A DNA stretch of 64,000 nucleotides from positions 620,001-684,000 of the forward strand of contig CAXXJE010000002.1 of assembly GCA_963675055.2 (NCBI GenBank), read 5' to 3'. Below are positions 43,497-53,577 of the stretch, piece by piece. The number at the start of each line of letters is the position of its first letter. The first letter of the stretch is position 1. Both the position numbers and the translations under genes were made by a program. The notes beneath the pieces were generated by a model that ran no database searches, had not been told where the DNA came from, and worked only from the letters and a program-made list of their open reading frames with translations. This DNA is from PGYT01 sp963675055 (GTDB lineage Bacteria; Bacteroidota; Ignavibacteria; Ignavibacteriales; Melioribacteraceae).

Positions 43497-44171
43497 TTAT
43501 AATCCGGTTTGAAATTCGACAATATAATTATCAAGCTCACTTAAGTTCTTTATATACTTTACATCGGGGTACTTACTTATCATTTCCAGTTGACAATTAC
43601 CCGGACCCTGTCCGCCTATTATTATTTTCTGTTCGGACCGTATATTTTTAATCATATCTATCAATTCAAGGAGCCCTGTGACATTTAGATAAAAGTTATT
43701 CGAGACTCCGATTAAATCGGGATTCCGTTTGTTTACAAATTCGATTAAATTCCTGTTGGGTAAATTGGTGCCGACAAAAACGGAGTCCCATCCGTTCAAC
43801 TCGAAATAATCAGCAATAATTCTCGCCCCAATTTCATGTCGTTCTTTCTGTACACATGTAATCACAATTCTTTTACCCGGCAAAAGATGTTTTGCTTTTT
43901 GAGCTTTCACGACGGGCAGTAGCTCCCTTGTAATTTCCGATGCAACATGTTCTTCCGCTATTGAGAGCCGGCATTTATCCCATAATTCGCCTATCCTGTA
44001 CATCGATCTTTGAATTATTTTTTCGTAAATATCCCTGGGCTCAACATCATCACCAATTAAACCGGCGATTATATCAGAGCAAATTTTCTTTTCCCCGTCA
44101 AGCAGGGCCGACATGTAATGTAAATAAACAGATTCCGATATTTGCATATTCGTCCAAGTACCATAGTTCAA
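43497..44171 (-). CDS. Free-standing cobalamin-binding domain protein
   Basis: 224 aa. Residues about 10-95 form the helical cap domain (B12-binding-2: MYRIGELWDKCRLSIAEEHV), and about 100-215 the Rossmann-like B12-binding domain with ERHEIGARIIADYFELNGWD, where His112 is the lower axial ligand in an E-x-H-x-x-G motif, and IIIGGQGPG near the end. The pattern is that of CarH-type light/B12 sensors and corrinoid proteins, but no DNA-binding or methyltransferase domain is fused. It may serve as a sensor subunit. Confidence 0.88.
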   Translation of the reverse strand: MNYGTWTNMQISESVYLHYMSALLDGEKKICSDIIAGLIGDDVEPRDIYEKIIQRSMYRIGELWDKCRLSIAEEHVASEITRELLPVVKAQKAKHLLPGKRIVITCVQKERHEIGARIIADYFELNGWDSVFVGTNLPNRNLIEFVNKRNPDLIGVSNNFYLNVTGLLELIDMIKNIRSEQKIIIGGQGPGNCQLEMISKYPDVKYIKNLSELDNYIVEFQTGL

Positions 44172-44241
44172 TTAAAGTAACGATATGAGCGGTGAAAAGA
44201 TTCCATACAGGAATAAAATATTGGAGTGCAATTAAGAAGTG

Positions 44242-44271
44242 GAACGCCGGCACCTTTCAGTACCGGCGCAT
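44242..44271 (-). terminator. Terminator hairpin after the large T9SS gene
   Basis: CGCCGG (44245-44250) / CCGGCG (44263-44268), extended by further pairs inside. On the minus strand it follows the stop of the 1412-aa gene by a few bases and is followed by a T-rich stretch. Confidence 0.7.
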
Positions 44272-44275
44272 TGTA

Positions 44276-47200
44276 TTACTTAAGCAGCATCATTTTTTTA
44301 ATTGATCTGAATGAGTTTACTCTAAAGGAGCTAATATAAACCCCACTCGAGAATCTGTCGAGATTCAGTACTTTTTGATACGATCCGGCTTTCTGATATT
44401 CATTAACCAGGGTTATTACTTCCTGACCAAGTATGTTATAAATCTTGAGTTCGACAAGCCCGTCGGATGGCAGCCAGTACCTGATAGTAGTTTCCGGGTT
44501 AAACGGATTCGGGTAGTTTTGGAATAACTTATAATCCTGCGGCATGAACTCTTCTTCATCCAGGTTTGTAATAATACCCAAAACGTCAGCGGGCTCTGCT
44601 TCCGAGTTTCCTACATTGTCTTCCGACAGCACATAAACATTGTACTGTTTCTCCGGTAAAATATCGATATACAATCTGCTGCTATCGCAGACTCCCGCCA
44701 GACTGTAAGGTCCTTCTTCAGAAGACACGAACACCATCGATTTTTTAATACCCGAACCGGTTCCGTCGGATGCAGCCCAGACAAGTTCCAGCTTATCCCC
44801 AGCTTGTGAAAGTGATATCGGGGTCGTAACGGGAGGTTCATAATCCAGAATATTTATAAAGTTATTTGTAGAGATCGGTTCATTAAGATCAAATGTAATT
44901 ACCGCATGGTTTTCAATTACTGTTCCGGTCGGTAAATCCTCTTTGAGATGAATTGTAAACTTCACCCAGCCTTCACCCTCGGGCGGATCAGCATTCGGCG
45001 GCAGTTCAATCTCAACAAATTCCCATTTAAGTACGTTTCCTTCCTGTGTAAATTCGCCCATATCGTGACTCATATCACCAACCGTAACAGAGTTAATATC
45101 GAACACATCTTCGTCGAGTGTATCCAGAATAACAATCTTCCATGCCGGAGCTGTCGCTTCTTTTTTATTTTCAAAAAAGATTGTATAACTCATCGGTGCA
45201 GACGTAGCCATATATCCGTTCTCGCCATAACCCTCCGGTCCTTCTTTCGCGTTAGGATCCCAGGAAGTAACCTTTTCCAAACCCTTATTAGCTTTATCGA
45301 AGTTGCCGTTCAGGTAATCTTTCATACCTCTTACGGTGTTGCCCATACAGTCAAAAACATCCTTGGCAAGAAATGCCGGCCAGGCAACAATTCTTCCGAA
45401 TTTTTTAAGAAGAGATTCAGCGCCTTTCTTTGCAATTCCTTTCATGCCGTTTTCAACAGTAACGGCTTTCCTCAGACTATTTCCAAGTACTTTACCGCCA
45501 GCATCCATAAGACTTTCATCGTTCTTAACCGGGCGCCACATTTCATAACAACCTTCAACTACTGTATTCGACACATACTCTTCCGCTGTAGCAAGAGTTG
45601 TCCAGGCAACTACAGCGCCGAACGTAACAACCCCATTGGTCTTTGCAAGACCGGGAACAGCGCCGAGTATAACGTCGAATGTCCTGACTTCATTCGGCTG
45701 CATAGGCTGTAATAAAAGAAAAACCTCATCATTCACACCATCGTAAGTGAGTGAATCGATAGGAACCTCAACCTTATCACCGGTTAAAATGTCGGTTGTC
45801 TCAATTGCCATAATATGAACACCCATGGTTGTAGTGAGTTCGATAAAAGCGTAATCGGTGATAAAATCTTTATTGTTCCAGTAAGTAATAGTATACCTGT
45901 TAGGCGGTCCGACTCTAATCTCTCTTCTTCCGCTGATTGACATTGAAATTGACGGGAGCTCTACAATTTCATTAGCGCTGATTATAAAATCGCCCAGACC
46001 CGCTTCAGCCGGCATTTCAGTTGTACCCACGGTAATAGTATTGTTCTCCTTGTCTAAAACAGTGTTCGCAGGTGTTGATACAATATCCCAGTCTTCTCCG
46101 CCGTTTGTTGTCACAAATACTTTTAACTCATCCTCATTCTGTCCGTTTAGCAAATCATCTTCATAGTGAAAGGTTAAAATGTAACTTTCCACCTCCGCAT
46201 TTTCTCCGTCGAGTCTCCACCATCTCTTAACAGATGAGGTTAAGTTGGGATACGGCTGATTATTATTTGCCGTGATGTGCAGCTTTTGCAGACTTCCTTT
46301 ACTCACCAACCGAACATCAACAAAGAGTTCCGACTCAATAGTAAGTGTTGTATTATATGGCGTATTATACCAGTTATACAAACTTCCGTCGTTAATAAAG
46401 CTTCCTGTACTTGGTCCGCTATGAGTTCCAATTAAACTAAACTCGGCACCTTGGGGAATATGAATTTGTGCCTTATCGTTGGTTCTTGTAAGACCGGTGT
46501 TTCTGAAATAGTCGCTAATCTCTATCTGTGCATAGGGTTCCTCGCCTTCATAAGTAAAGGAAAACTCTGTATCGAATTCGCCCATACACTGTATACTTTC
46601 ACCCGCAACTTTTTGACTCAAATAAGTTGCTGTAAATTCATTGTAGTTAAAAATGCTGCCGTAGCAATAAACGTCTAAGTATCCACCGTTTTTCGGACTA
46701 TTCTGTATCGTTCCGTAGTTTATTAAATCTCCATAGCAGTATATATCCGGGTAGCCGCTTAAGTTTTCGATTTTTTTCCCTTCAGCAATAGTAACATCTG
46801 CATTAAAATAAACATTTGCGCCTATTCTCAACGCACTATCACCAACCATAGTTATATTGCCCAATAAGTTTCCTCTGAAATATCCGCTGATATCAAGTTC
46901 ACCCTCCGATTTTATATAACCCCAGGCAAAACCTCTGTCAGTAGCATAATTAGTTAGTTTGTATTCTCCCATATCCAGAGTATCGCTGCCAAAATTTAAG
47001 TATACATTCTCATCAAATTCGAGATCACTGCCTGCGTTTATATATCCGCTTGAACTTATGATAATTTCATTAACGCTGAATGGCGATGTCCCGCTGATAG
47101 TCTGTGTCCGTGGTTCACCGTTAAAAGTCAGAAAGCTCTGTTCCATTGTATTGTGGTTAAACAGGTTGCCATTTATGTATAAATCTATGTAACCACCCAT

Positions 47201-48514
47201 ATCAGGACTGTTTCGAATCGTTCCGTAGTTTACTAAGTTACCCTGAACATATACATCGGGATAACCGCCATAATTTTCAATTATCTTATTTGAACTGACT
47301 TCAACTTCACCCTTGAGGTAAACATTGGCGCCTATTTTCATCGGTTCATTCCCGATAAGTTTATAGTTACCCATCAGGTTCGCTTTGAATAATCCGGATA
47401 CATCCAGCTCACCGTCGGAGTAAATATACCCCCATGCCAAACCCTTATCCGTACTTACAGCAGTAAGATTATAACTCCCCATGTTAAGAGTATCGCTGCC
47501 AAGGTTGAAATAAACATTTTCATCGATACTCAAGTTACTTGATGCCCATAATACACCGTTTGGAGAAACACCGATTTCGGATACACTGTATATTGAAGAT
47601 CCGCCAATCTTCTGTTCATTTGTTTCACCGTTAAAAGTAAGATAGGCGGTTGCAAGTGTGCCGTAATTTGTAACATCGCCAGTACAGTATAAGTCCAGGT
47701 AACCCCCGTTTGGATTATTTCTTATGGTACCGTAATTAGTGAGGTTTCCCTGAACATAGAAATCAGGATAACCTCCCCAGTTTTCAAGAATTTTAGTTTG
47801 CGCAACTGTAAGATTACCCTCAACCCTGAGATTACCATCGGTTTGCATAGGCTCAGTTCCGCTAAAAGTCACATTCCCAATGCAATGTCCTCGAAAACGC
47901 CCCTGGACATCAACATTCCCGTCGGTTCTGATAAAGCCCCACGAAAACCCGTTTTCAGGCGCAAAGCTTGAAAACGCATATGTACCCATTTCAAGAGTAT
48001 CGGAACCGAAGTTCAGATAGACACTCTCATCGAAGTAAAGGTTGCTGCCGGCATTAATGGTTGAGTTTGGAGAAACCCCTATTTCAGCCACGCTGAAACC
48101 GGCACTGCCGCTGAGTATCTGGTTACCCGTCCCGGCGTTAAATGTGAGATATTTTTGCGACATACTGCCGTTGTTAGTCAGATTGCCCTTAACATATAAA
48201 TCGAGATAACCCGTAGAACCGTCCTTTATAGTTCCATTGTTAACCAGGTTTCCTTCAACATATAAATCGGGATAACCACTGTAGTTTTCGAGCGAGGCTC
48301 CGGAGTTAACCGTAAGGTTCCTAACGTAAAGATTACTGTTAACAACTACAGGTCCGTTTATTACTGCATCGTTATTAATTCCCGGCACAACTCCCCCTAT
48401 CCATGTTGTAGCTTCCGTCCACCAACCACCCGTACTTGTTGAGGTAATTGTTTGAGATAAAATCGGAATGCTTAACAAAAGATAGATCACTATAACATTG
48501 TACAATGTTTTCAT
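44276..48514 (-). CDS. Large repeat-bearing T9SS-secreted surface protein
   Basis: 1412 aa, signal peptide about 1-21. Residues 80 to about 640 contain three complete and one partial copy of a ~169-residue unit starting at GYPD (residues 80, 248, 417 and 587), each with GNLxNxGTI and GYLDLY blocks like right-handed beta-helix or GEVED-type repeats. A middle region holds CARDB/Ig-like strands and a conserved-repeat domain (DPNAKEGPEGYGENGYMATS). The last 80 residues are the T9SS type A sorting domain (FQNYPNPFNPETTIRYWLP). It is therefore exported to the surface and probably adhesive or enzymatic scaffold-like; no catalytic motif seen. Confidence 0.88.
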   Translation of the reverse strand: MKTLYNVIVIYLLLSIPILSQTITSTSTGGWWTEATTWIGGVVPGINNDAVINGPVVVNSNLYVRNLTVNSGASLENYSGYPDLYVEGNLVNNGTIKDGSTGYLDLYVKGNLTNNGSMSQKYLTFNAGTGNQILSGSAGFSVAEIGVSPNSTINAGSNLYFDESVYLNFGSDTLEMGTYAFSSFAPENGFSWGFIRTDGNVDVQGRFRGHCIGNVTFSGTEPMQTDGNLRVEGNLTVAQTKILENWGGYPDFYVQGNLTNYGTIRNNPNGGYLDLYCTGDVTNYGTLATAYLTFNGETNEQKIGGSSIYSVSEIGVSPNGVLWASSNLSIDENVYFNLGSDTLNMGSYNLTAVSTDKGLAWGYIYSDGELDVSGLFKANLMGNYKLIGNEPMKIGANVYLKGEVEVSSNKIIENYGGYPDVYVQGNLVNYGTIRNSPDMGGYIDLYINGNLFNHNTMEQSFLTFNGEPRTQTISGTSPFSVNEIIISSSGYINAGSDLEFDENVYLNFGSDTLDMGEYKLTNYATDRGFAWGYIKSEGELDISGYFRGNLLGNITMVGDSALRIGANVYFNADVTIAEGKKIENLSGYPDIYCYGDLINYGTIQNSPKNGGYLDVYCYGSIFNYNEFTATYLSQKVAGESIQCMGEFDTEFSFTYEGEEPYAQIEISDYFRNTGLTRTNDKAQIHIPQGAEFSLIGTHSGPSTGSFINDGSLYNWYNTPYNTTLTIESELFVDVRLVSKGSLQKLHITANNNQPYPNLTSSVKRWWRLDGENAEVESYILTFHYEDDLLNGQNEDELKVFVTTNGGEDWDIVSTPANTVLDKENNTITVGTTEMPAEAGLGDFIISANEIVELPSISMSISGRREIRVGPPNRYTITYWNNKDFITDYAFIELTTTMGVHIMAIETTDILTGDKVEVPIDSLTYDGVNDEVFLLLQPMQPNEVRTFDVILGAVPGLAKTNGVVTFGAVVAWTTLATAEEYVSNTVVEGCYEMWRPVKNDESLMDAGGKVLGNSLRKAVTVENGMKGIAKKGAESLLKKFGRIVAWPAFLAKDVFDCMGNTVRGMKDYLNGNFDKANKGLEKVTSWDPNAKEGPEGYGENGYMATSAPMSYTIFFENKKEATAPAWKIVILDTLDEDVFDINSVTVGDMSHDMGEFTQEGNVLKWEFVEIELPPNADPPEGEGWVKFTIHLKEDLPTGTVIENHAVITFDLNEPISTNNFINILDYEPPVTTPISLSQAGDKLELVWAASDGTGSGIKKSMVFVSSEEGPYSLAGVCDSSRLYIDILPEKQYNVYVLSEDNVGNSEAEPADVLGIITNLDEEEFMPQDYKLFQNYPNPFNPETTIRYWLPSDGLVELKIYNILGQEVITLVNEYQKAGSYQKVLNLDRFSSGVYISSFRVNSFRSIKKMMLLK
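46590..48280 (-). repeat. Coding tandem repeat, ~507-bp unit
   Basis: Units beginning at codons 80, 248, 417 and 587 of the large T9SS protein share the order GYPD - GNL - GTI - GYLDLY - LTFNG - GSDTL - WGYI. Units are diverged, not identical, so this is an old amplification. Confidence 0.85.
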
Positions 48515-48646
48515 GTGCCCTCCTAAATAAAAGTGATACGTGATAAAATACCACTTGCAGTTATAAGTAAGTAACGGGAATAAAAGCCCTCTTTATCTGA
48601 AATATATTCAGAATTAATGTTATTAGCCATAGTAAATTGTTATGCT

Positions 48647-49294
48647 TTATTCATATTTGATTAACATCACGCAGGCAAGCTTATACGAGGCAAAGGCAAA
48701 AAAAGGCGCGGCAAAAACATCAATTGTATAATGTACGTGTTGAACAAGAACACAAATTGCTACAAGGATAGTTGCAATAAGATAAATGTTTTTCAGGATT
48801 TTGTTCCGGTTGATTAAGAAGAGCATAAACATTAATGATGTATGACCGGAGAAAAACAAATCTTTTGTAAGTGCTTCTCCAGTTCCAAAAAACTGAACGA
48901 ATGGATCGTTCAGTAAAATCATGGATTGCGGGGGATTAAGAGGAAGGAAATACATACCCAGTATTCTAAAAGTAACCAGAAAAGCATATGTTAAAATAGC
49001 TGCATGAAAAAGACTAGGGCTGTTAATAAAATAAATAAGAGCGCTAATTAATGCCGAGTAAATAAGTAAGAAGGTAAGCCATGTAACATTTACAGGATCG
49101 AATAATTTTAATATCGGGTCTTCAAATGAAATACCATTGCGACCCTCAACATAGTTCAGGAAGTTCGGCAGTATTATCAGAACAGCTACAAGAAAAAGTA
49201 CTGATAATATGAACGACTTTTTTTGTTCCGGCTGATTAAAATAAGCCGTCCACTTAGTAATTAATTCACCCGGTCCTGATTCCGACTTTCCCAT
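48647..49294 (-). CDS. PAP2-related membrane phosphatase or phosphotransferase
   Basis: 215 aa with about six membrane helices. The motif FFSGHTSLMF and the later HVHYTIDVFAAPFF correspond to the C-terminal catalytic motifs of the PAP2/sphingomyelin-synthase-like group (SGHT and HYTxDV). A lipid phosphate phosphatase or head-group transferase role is likely. No other lipid gene lies next to it. Confidence 0.78.
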   Translation of the reverse strand: MGKSESGPGELITKWTAYFNQPEQKKSFILSVLFLVAVLIILPNFLNYVEGRNGISFEDPILKLFDPVNVTWLTFLLIYSALISALIYFINSPSLFHAAILTYAFLVTFRILGMYFLPLNPPQSMILLNDPFVQFFGTGEALTKDLFFSGHTSLMFMLFLINRNKILKNIYLIATILVAICVLVQHVHYTIDVFAAPFFAFASYKLACVMLIKYE

Positions 49295-49431
49295 TTATCA
49301 ATCTGCTGTTTATAGAAAAGAAATTTTGCTCTCTGAACAATTCTTCAAGAGACCCTTATAAGTTATAAAATTAAGTCAAACAGTAAAGAATAAACGGATG
49401 AAAATCAGATCCGAAACAATTTCATTCGGAA

Positions 49432-49946
49432 TCACTCTTTTCTCTCATAAAGAATTTGCCAGTTCACTTTCCATGTTATGCCGCCGTCATCACTTCGTTC
49501 CCAATTCCAGTCGAATTTGTCATTCGAAATATTGTACCAAACCATCCGCTGCATGAACGAAGTCCCGTCTTTTATATTCACAGTTCTTGAAAGAATCATT
49601 TTGTCTTCTTCAAAACCACCTTCAAAATCCAGGTAGCTTCCGTTATTATCAACCCAGATTTGCTTCCACTTATCTAGAAAAGGAGAGTAAACAGAGAAAC
49701 TTCGTCCGACTAGTTGAGAACCAGGACTCCCGTTAAATTTTCTTCAATTACGCAGCTGTTAAGAATCTTCTTAACTGAATTAGAACCCTTTTTTATTGAT
49801 CCGTCAGTATCCTTCCATAAACACTTCCAATCCCCAATCCAAAAATCGAATTGTGAAGATGGCAGCGAAGCACAAGGTTTTGTCTGTGCGGAGTTTATGT
49901 AGTTGATTAAAAACAATACTGATAAGACCGATATATATTTTTTCAT
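49432..49946 (-). pseudogene. DUF1579-like secreted protein, frameshifted
   Basis: The start at 49946 has GAGG 5 nt upstream and encodes a signal peptide (KKYISVLSVLFLINYINSAQ) then FDFWIGDWKCLWKDTDG. This frame stops at 49710. From about 49735 the other frame continues the same kind of protein: NGSPGSQLVGRSFSVYSPFL, DKWKQIWVDNNGSYLDFEGG, up to the stop at 49432-49434. Adding one A near 49733-49737 restores a single ~171-aa gene. The family (DFWIGDW ... start) is DUF1579-like. Recent mutation or sequencing error cannot be told apart. Confidence 0.75.
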
Positions 49947-50108
49947 TTTTACCTCATTCAATAAAATCCACTAAACTCGTTAGGTTAATTGAATATAATA
50001 ATATTGCATTTATTAGTTAAGGTATCAAATGATCTCCAAATAAACTTTAAATTATGGATTATTAACGCTACCTTTAACCAGCATGCAACACAATTGGGGA
50101 ACGTTAAA

Positions 50109-50438
50109 ATGAGACTTTTACTAATACTCTTAATATTACCTGCCGTTGTTTTTTCTCAATCCAAGGGATTTGAAGACAACCTCGAAAAAGTTTTCGTCAA
50201 CGCTAAGAAAGGTATTTATTATGCGCTGTCAAATATTCCGGACAGAAAGAACAGTATGTCGAAGGAATTAATAGACAGCGACAAGCTGATAGCCAAAGTT
50301 AAACTTTCGAAGGAAGTACACGGCATAAAGGTGGAATCCGAAGGATTCTACGAAACTTACCGTGTTACTATAGAAGTCTATCGCTCTTACGACAAACTCG
50401 TTGAAGAAGGCTACCTGAAATTTATTCCTGAAGATTAG
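50109..50438 (+). CDS. Small exported protein, unknown function
   Basis: 109 aa from ATG 50109, preceded by GGGGA at 50096-50100; an upstream in-frame ATG at 49989 is not supported. Signal peptide 1-17 (RLLLILLILPAVVFSQ). The mature part is charged (KGFEDNLEKVFVNAKKGIYY) with no recognised domain. Its stop overlaps the stop of the convergent phosphatase gene by 4 bp. Confidence 0.65.
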   Translation: MRLLLILLILPAVVFSQSKGFEDNLEKVFVNAKKGIYYALSNIPDRKNSMSKELIDSDKLIAKVKLSKEVHGIKVESEGFYETYRVTIEVYRSYDKLVEEGYLKFIPED

Positions 50439-51199
50439 CCGTTCAGGATCTTTATTGCTTCGGCATGTATTCCTTTGGACGCAGCAATTATACTTGATCC
50501 TTTTACCGCATCGCCGCCGTGATAATCGGTTATAACTCCGCCCGCTCCCCGTATAACCGGTATGAGGGCCATGCTGTCCCAGACCGACATAATAGGATCC
50601 ATCATTAAATCTGCAAATCCTGTTGCTACCAGATAGTAACCGTAACAGTCACCCCACTGTCTGTACATCTTAACCTTACGCATTAGATTTTCAAATTTAC
50701 CAAGATCCTGAAACTCCTCAATATTAAGATGATCTGTTGTTAGTATGGTTGCTTGTGAAAGGTCATTACATTCACGGACCTTTACTTTAACATCGTTCAG
50801 CTCAGCGGTAATGTTATCGCCGATAAGAAATTCACCCAGTATAGGCTGGTTGATGACACCAAGCACCGGTGCACCGTTTTGCATTAATGCAATCAATGTT
50901 CCGAAAGTAACCGCGCCGGATATAAAGCTTTTTGTTCCGTCGATCGGATCGAGTATCCACTGATACTCCGCATCTTTGTTGTGGATTCCGAACTCTTCGC
51001 CAAGTATTCCGTGATCCGGATATTCTTTCATTATCAGTTCACGCATTTTCTCTTCGGTACTTTTATCGGCAATGGTAACGGGCGATTCATCCGACTTTGT
51101 TTCAATCTGTACTCCGGACCTGAAATAGTTTCTTATTATCTCGCCGCTTTCATCAGCAAGATGATTGCAAAATTTTTTAAACTCTTCCATATCTTCCAT
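50435..51199 (-). CDS. Inositol monophosphatase-family phosphatase (HisN-like)
   Basis: 254 aa, the family length. Metal-binding motifs: GEEFG, then WILDPIDGTKSF (DPxDGT) and WDSMALIPVIRGAGG (WDxxA...GG). WGDCYGYYLVATG resembles the histidinol-phosphatase (HisN) subgroup, which suggests a histidine-pathway role, but the substrate cannot be fixed. Cytoplasmic. Confidence 0.9.
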   Translation of the reverse strand: MEDMEEFKKFCNHLADESGEIIRNYFRSGVQIETKSDESPVTIADKSTEEKMRELIMKEYPDHGILGEEFGIHNKDAEYQWILDPIDGTKSFISGAVTFGTLIALMQNGAPVLGVINQPILGEFLIGDNITAELNDVKVKVRECNDLSQATILTTDHLNIEEFQDLGKFENLMRKVKMYRQWGDCYGYYLVATGFADLMMDPIMSVWDSMALIPVIRGAGGVITDYHGGDAVKGSSIIAASKGIHAEAIKILNG

Positions 51200-51216
51200 T
51201 TATTTTGTTAAATCAA

Positions 51217-52530
51217 TTACGCTAATTTATAAATACTCATCGGATTTGCCCGGCCTTTTATTTCAACCTCTCCGAATGATTCTTTAACTTCATGCTTACC
51301 ATCCATTTGATCAAGTACTTCGCCAGAAATCAGCACCTGCGACTTAAACTTCTTATTCAATTGTTCAATGCGCGATGCGAGTATTACAGTATTGCCTGAA
51401 ATAGAGTATTGTTTACGCGCTTCCGTACCAACATTACCCGCTATTACATATCCGGCATGCAGCCCGATTCCTATTCGTGTGGCTGGAATCTCACCCGCCT
51501 CGCTTTTCCTGTTAACTTCCCTTACTATTTCCATCGCAGCGTCAACAGCATTGATGGCATCGTTACCCTTAGATATCGGGGCGCCGAAGGTTGCCATATA
51601 GCCGTCGCCCAGAAACTGATTGATTATCCCGTGATTCCTGAGTATCACATCAATCATAAATCCGAACACCTTATTCTGATAATCTATTATTTCTTCCGGC
51701 TCCCTTTTCTCCGCAAATGAAGTGAATCCTCGTATGTCCAGGAACATTACACACACGAACTTGCGCTTACTTTCTAGTTCTTCAGCCTGGGCTATAAGCT
51801 CATCAACGATTTGCTGGGACACCTGCTGGTTAAATAAATTTATAACTCTGTTTCGCTCGTTATAAAGTTCGAAAGTATTATAGATTTTCGTTCGAAGCTG
51901 ATTGGCAACAAAGCCGGATATTACTCCGCTGGTAAATACAAGAAGTACTTTCCCTGTGTGAATATACCACTCGTTAAGTATGTTTAGTTCTTCCGGGTAA
52001 GTATACTTTGACAAAACATATATCAGGACTATTCCGTATTCAACAGCCGAAACAGTGCCGGCAAACAGGCACAACTTCCTTTCCAGACTCAAAGTGGTAA
52101 GAAAGATGTAAATAATATACAGGAATATTATTGGTGTAGACAGGACAAGAACCGACTCCCAGAAATAAGCCAGTATAAACATTAATATGGATGGTATTGA
52201 AACTTCTATATAGAGGTTGATATAACGAATCCACTCGCTGAACGGATTGTTGGACTCTATCCTTTTCGTCAATGCTCTCCTGATTCCGAACTCCCTAAAT
52301 GCAAAAAGTATCAGGATACCGTTGAAGATGTAAAGACTTGTAAAATGCGGATATTTTATATTGACGCTGTCACCGAACAACATCATTGCCAGAGAAATGA
52401 AAATAACGGGCAGAATTGCAAGAATTCCCAAAATAGTAACACGCTTCTTCTCGCTTTGCATAATCTCGAGCCGAAGCATTTTATCGAGGATTATTTTCTG
52501 GTTACCATCTTTGTTTAAATGCTCGTTCAC
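51217..52530 (-). CDS. Membrane-bound class III adenylate/guanylate cyclase
   Basis: 437 aa. About six membrane helices in residues 30-210, then a class III cyclase catalytic domain with metal-binding Asp in MFLDIRGFTSFAEKR and LGDGYMATFGAP, and RIGIGLHAGYVIAGNVGTE. The C-terminal EIKGRANPMSIYKL is a typical end. It should make cAMP or cGMP; the signal sensed by the membrane part is unknown. It lies 17 bp upstream of the HisN-like gene on the same strand, so the two may be cotranscribed. Confidence 0.9.
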   Translation of the reverse strand: MNEHLNKDGNQKIILDKMLRLEIMQSEKKRVTILGILAILPVIFISLAMMLFGDSVNIKYPHFTSLYIFNGILILFAFREFGIRRALTKRIESNNPFSEWIRYINLYIEVSIPSILMFILAYFWESVLVLSTPIIFLYIIYIFLTTLSLERKLCLFAGTVSAVEYGIVLIYVLSKYTYPEELNILNEWYIHTGKVLLVFTSGVISGFVANQLRTKIYNTFELYNERNRVINLFNQQVSQQIVDELIAQAEELESKRKFVCVMFLDIRGFTSFAEKREPEEIIDYQNKVFGFMIDVILRNHGIINQFLGDGYMATFGAPISKGNDAINAVDAAMEIVREVNRKSEAGEIPATRIGIGLHAGYVIAGNVGTEARKQYSISGNTVILASRIEQLNKKFKSQVLISGEVLDQMDGKHEVKESFGEVEIKGRANPMSIYKLA

Positions 52531-52610
52531 TATACGTCCCGTTGAATGCTGTCATATAAAAATAGTTATATCAAAGATTGATTATATTTGCACGTAAAAT
52601 ATAATTCGAT

Positions 52611-53576
52611 ATGATATTAGAGCCAAACAAAGATAATATTTTAAAAGCTGCCGAAGAAATTAAACGCGGAAACGTAGTTGCTTTCCCGACGGAAACGGTT
52701 TACGGACTGGGAGCCGACTGCACGAATCCGATTGCAGTTTCAAAAATATTCGAGGCGAAACAACGTCCCTCCTTTAATCCCCTAATCGTACACATTCATT
52801 CAATTTCACAGATGAATGACATCGCATACATCGAGAAGGAAGAGATTAACAAACTGGTTGAAAAGTTTTGGCCGGGTCCGCTTACTATTGTACTGCCGAA
52901 GAAGGATATAATTCCCGATATCGTTACAGCCGGTCATACGACGGTTGCAATCCGAATGCCTGCTCACCAGGTTGCACTCGAACTTATAGAAGCTGCCGGG
53001 ACACCGGTATCGGCACCAAGCGCGAATATGTTCGGGTTTTTAAGTCCGACTAAACCCGAGCATGTACAAAAACAGCTCGGCTGCAAGGCTAATATTATTC
53101 TTGACGGGGGCGACAGCTCTGTTGGTGTCGAATCAACGATAATTGAATTTACTGATTACGGGGCTAAAGTATTAAGACCGGGCGGATTAGATGTGGAAGA
53201 AATAAAAACAGTTATTCCAAACATTGAATACAACGATGTTTCAACTGATAAACCGAACGCACCGGGTATGCTTCTTCATCACTATGCGCCGTCAGTCCAA
53301 ATTAAATTCATCGAAGAGGTTGATCCTGATGGTCTTGATTTATCCAAGGCAGGCGCACTGCTGTTTGACGGATCGAATTACAATTATAACTTCAGTACGA
53401 AACGAATTCTAAGTTCGTCCGGGAACTACAACGAAGCCGCGGCAAACCTTTTTAAGTATCTGCACGAACTTGAGAACGAGAACATTGAACTTATTGTTGT
53501 TGAAAGAATTGAAAATAGGGGACTCGGGATAGCAATTATGGACCGGCTCACGAAAGCAGCAAACAGATACAGATAG
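52611..53576 (+). CDS. tsaC: L-threonylcarbamoyladenylate synthase (TsaC/Sua5 type)
   Basis: 321 aa, the long Sua5 form: the YrdC domain (about 1-200; VAFPTETVYGLGADCTN, KQRPSFNPLIVHIH, SAPSANMFGFLSPT, GVESTIIEF, RPGGLD) plus a C-terminal Sua5 domain (PGMLLHHYAPSV). It makes threonylcarbamoyl-AMP for tRNA t6A37 modification. Convergent with the TauE gene with a 1-bp gap. Confidence 0.95.
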   Translation: MILEPNKDNILKAAEEIKRGNVVAFPTETVYGLGADCTNPIAVSKIFEAKQRPSFNPLIVHIHSISQMNDIAYIEKEEINKLVEKFWPGPLTIVLPKKDIIPDIVTAGHTTVAIRMPAHQVALELIEAAGTPVSAPSANMFGFLSPTKPEHVQKQLGCKANIILDGGDSSVGVESTIIEFTDYGAKVLRPGGLDVEEIKTVIPNIEYNDVSTDKPNAPGMLLHHYAPSVQIKFIEEVDPDGLDLSKAGALLFDGSNYNYNFSTKRILSSSGNYNEAAANLFKYLHELENENIELIVVERIENRGLGIAIMDRLTKAANRYR

Positions 53577-53577
53577 A

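Noticed and set aside
44948..45712. 254-codon open frame on the + strand
   Set aside because: Lies antisense to the large T9SS gene, whose protein features are clear; the antisense frame has no domain or start signal.
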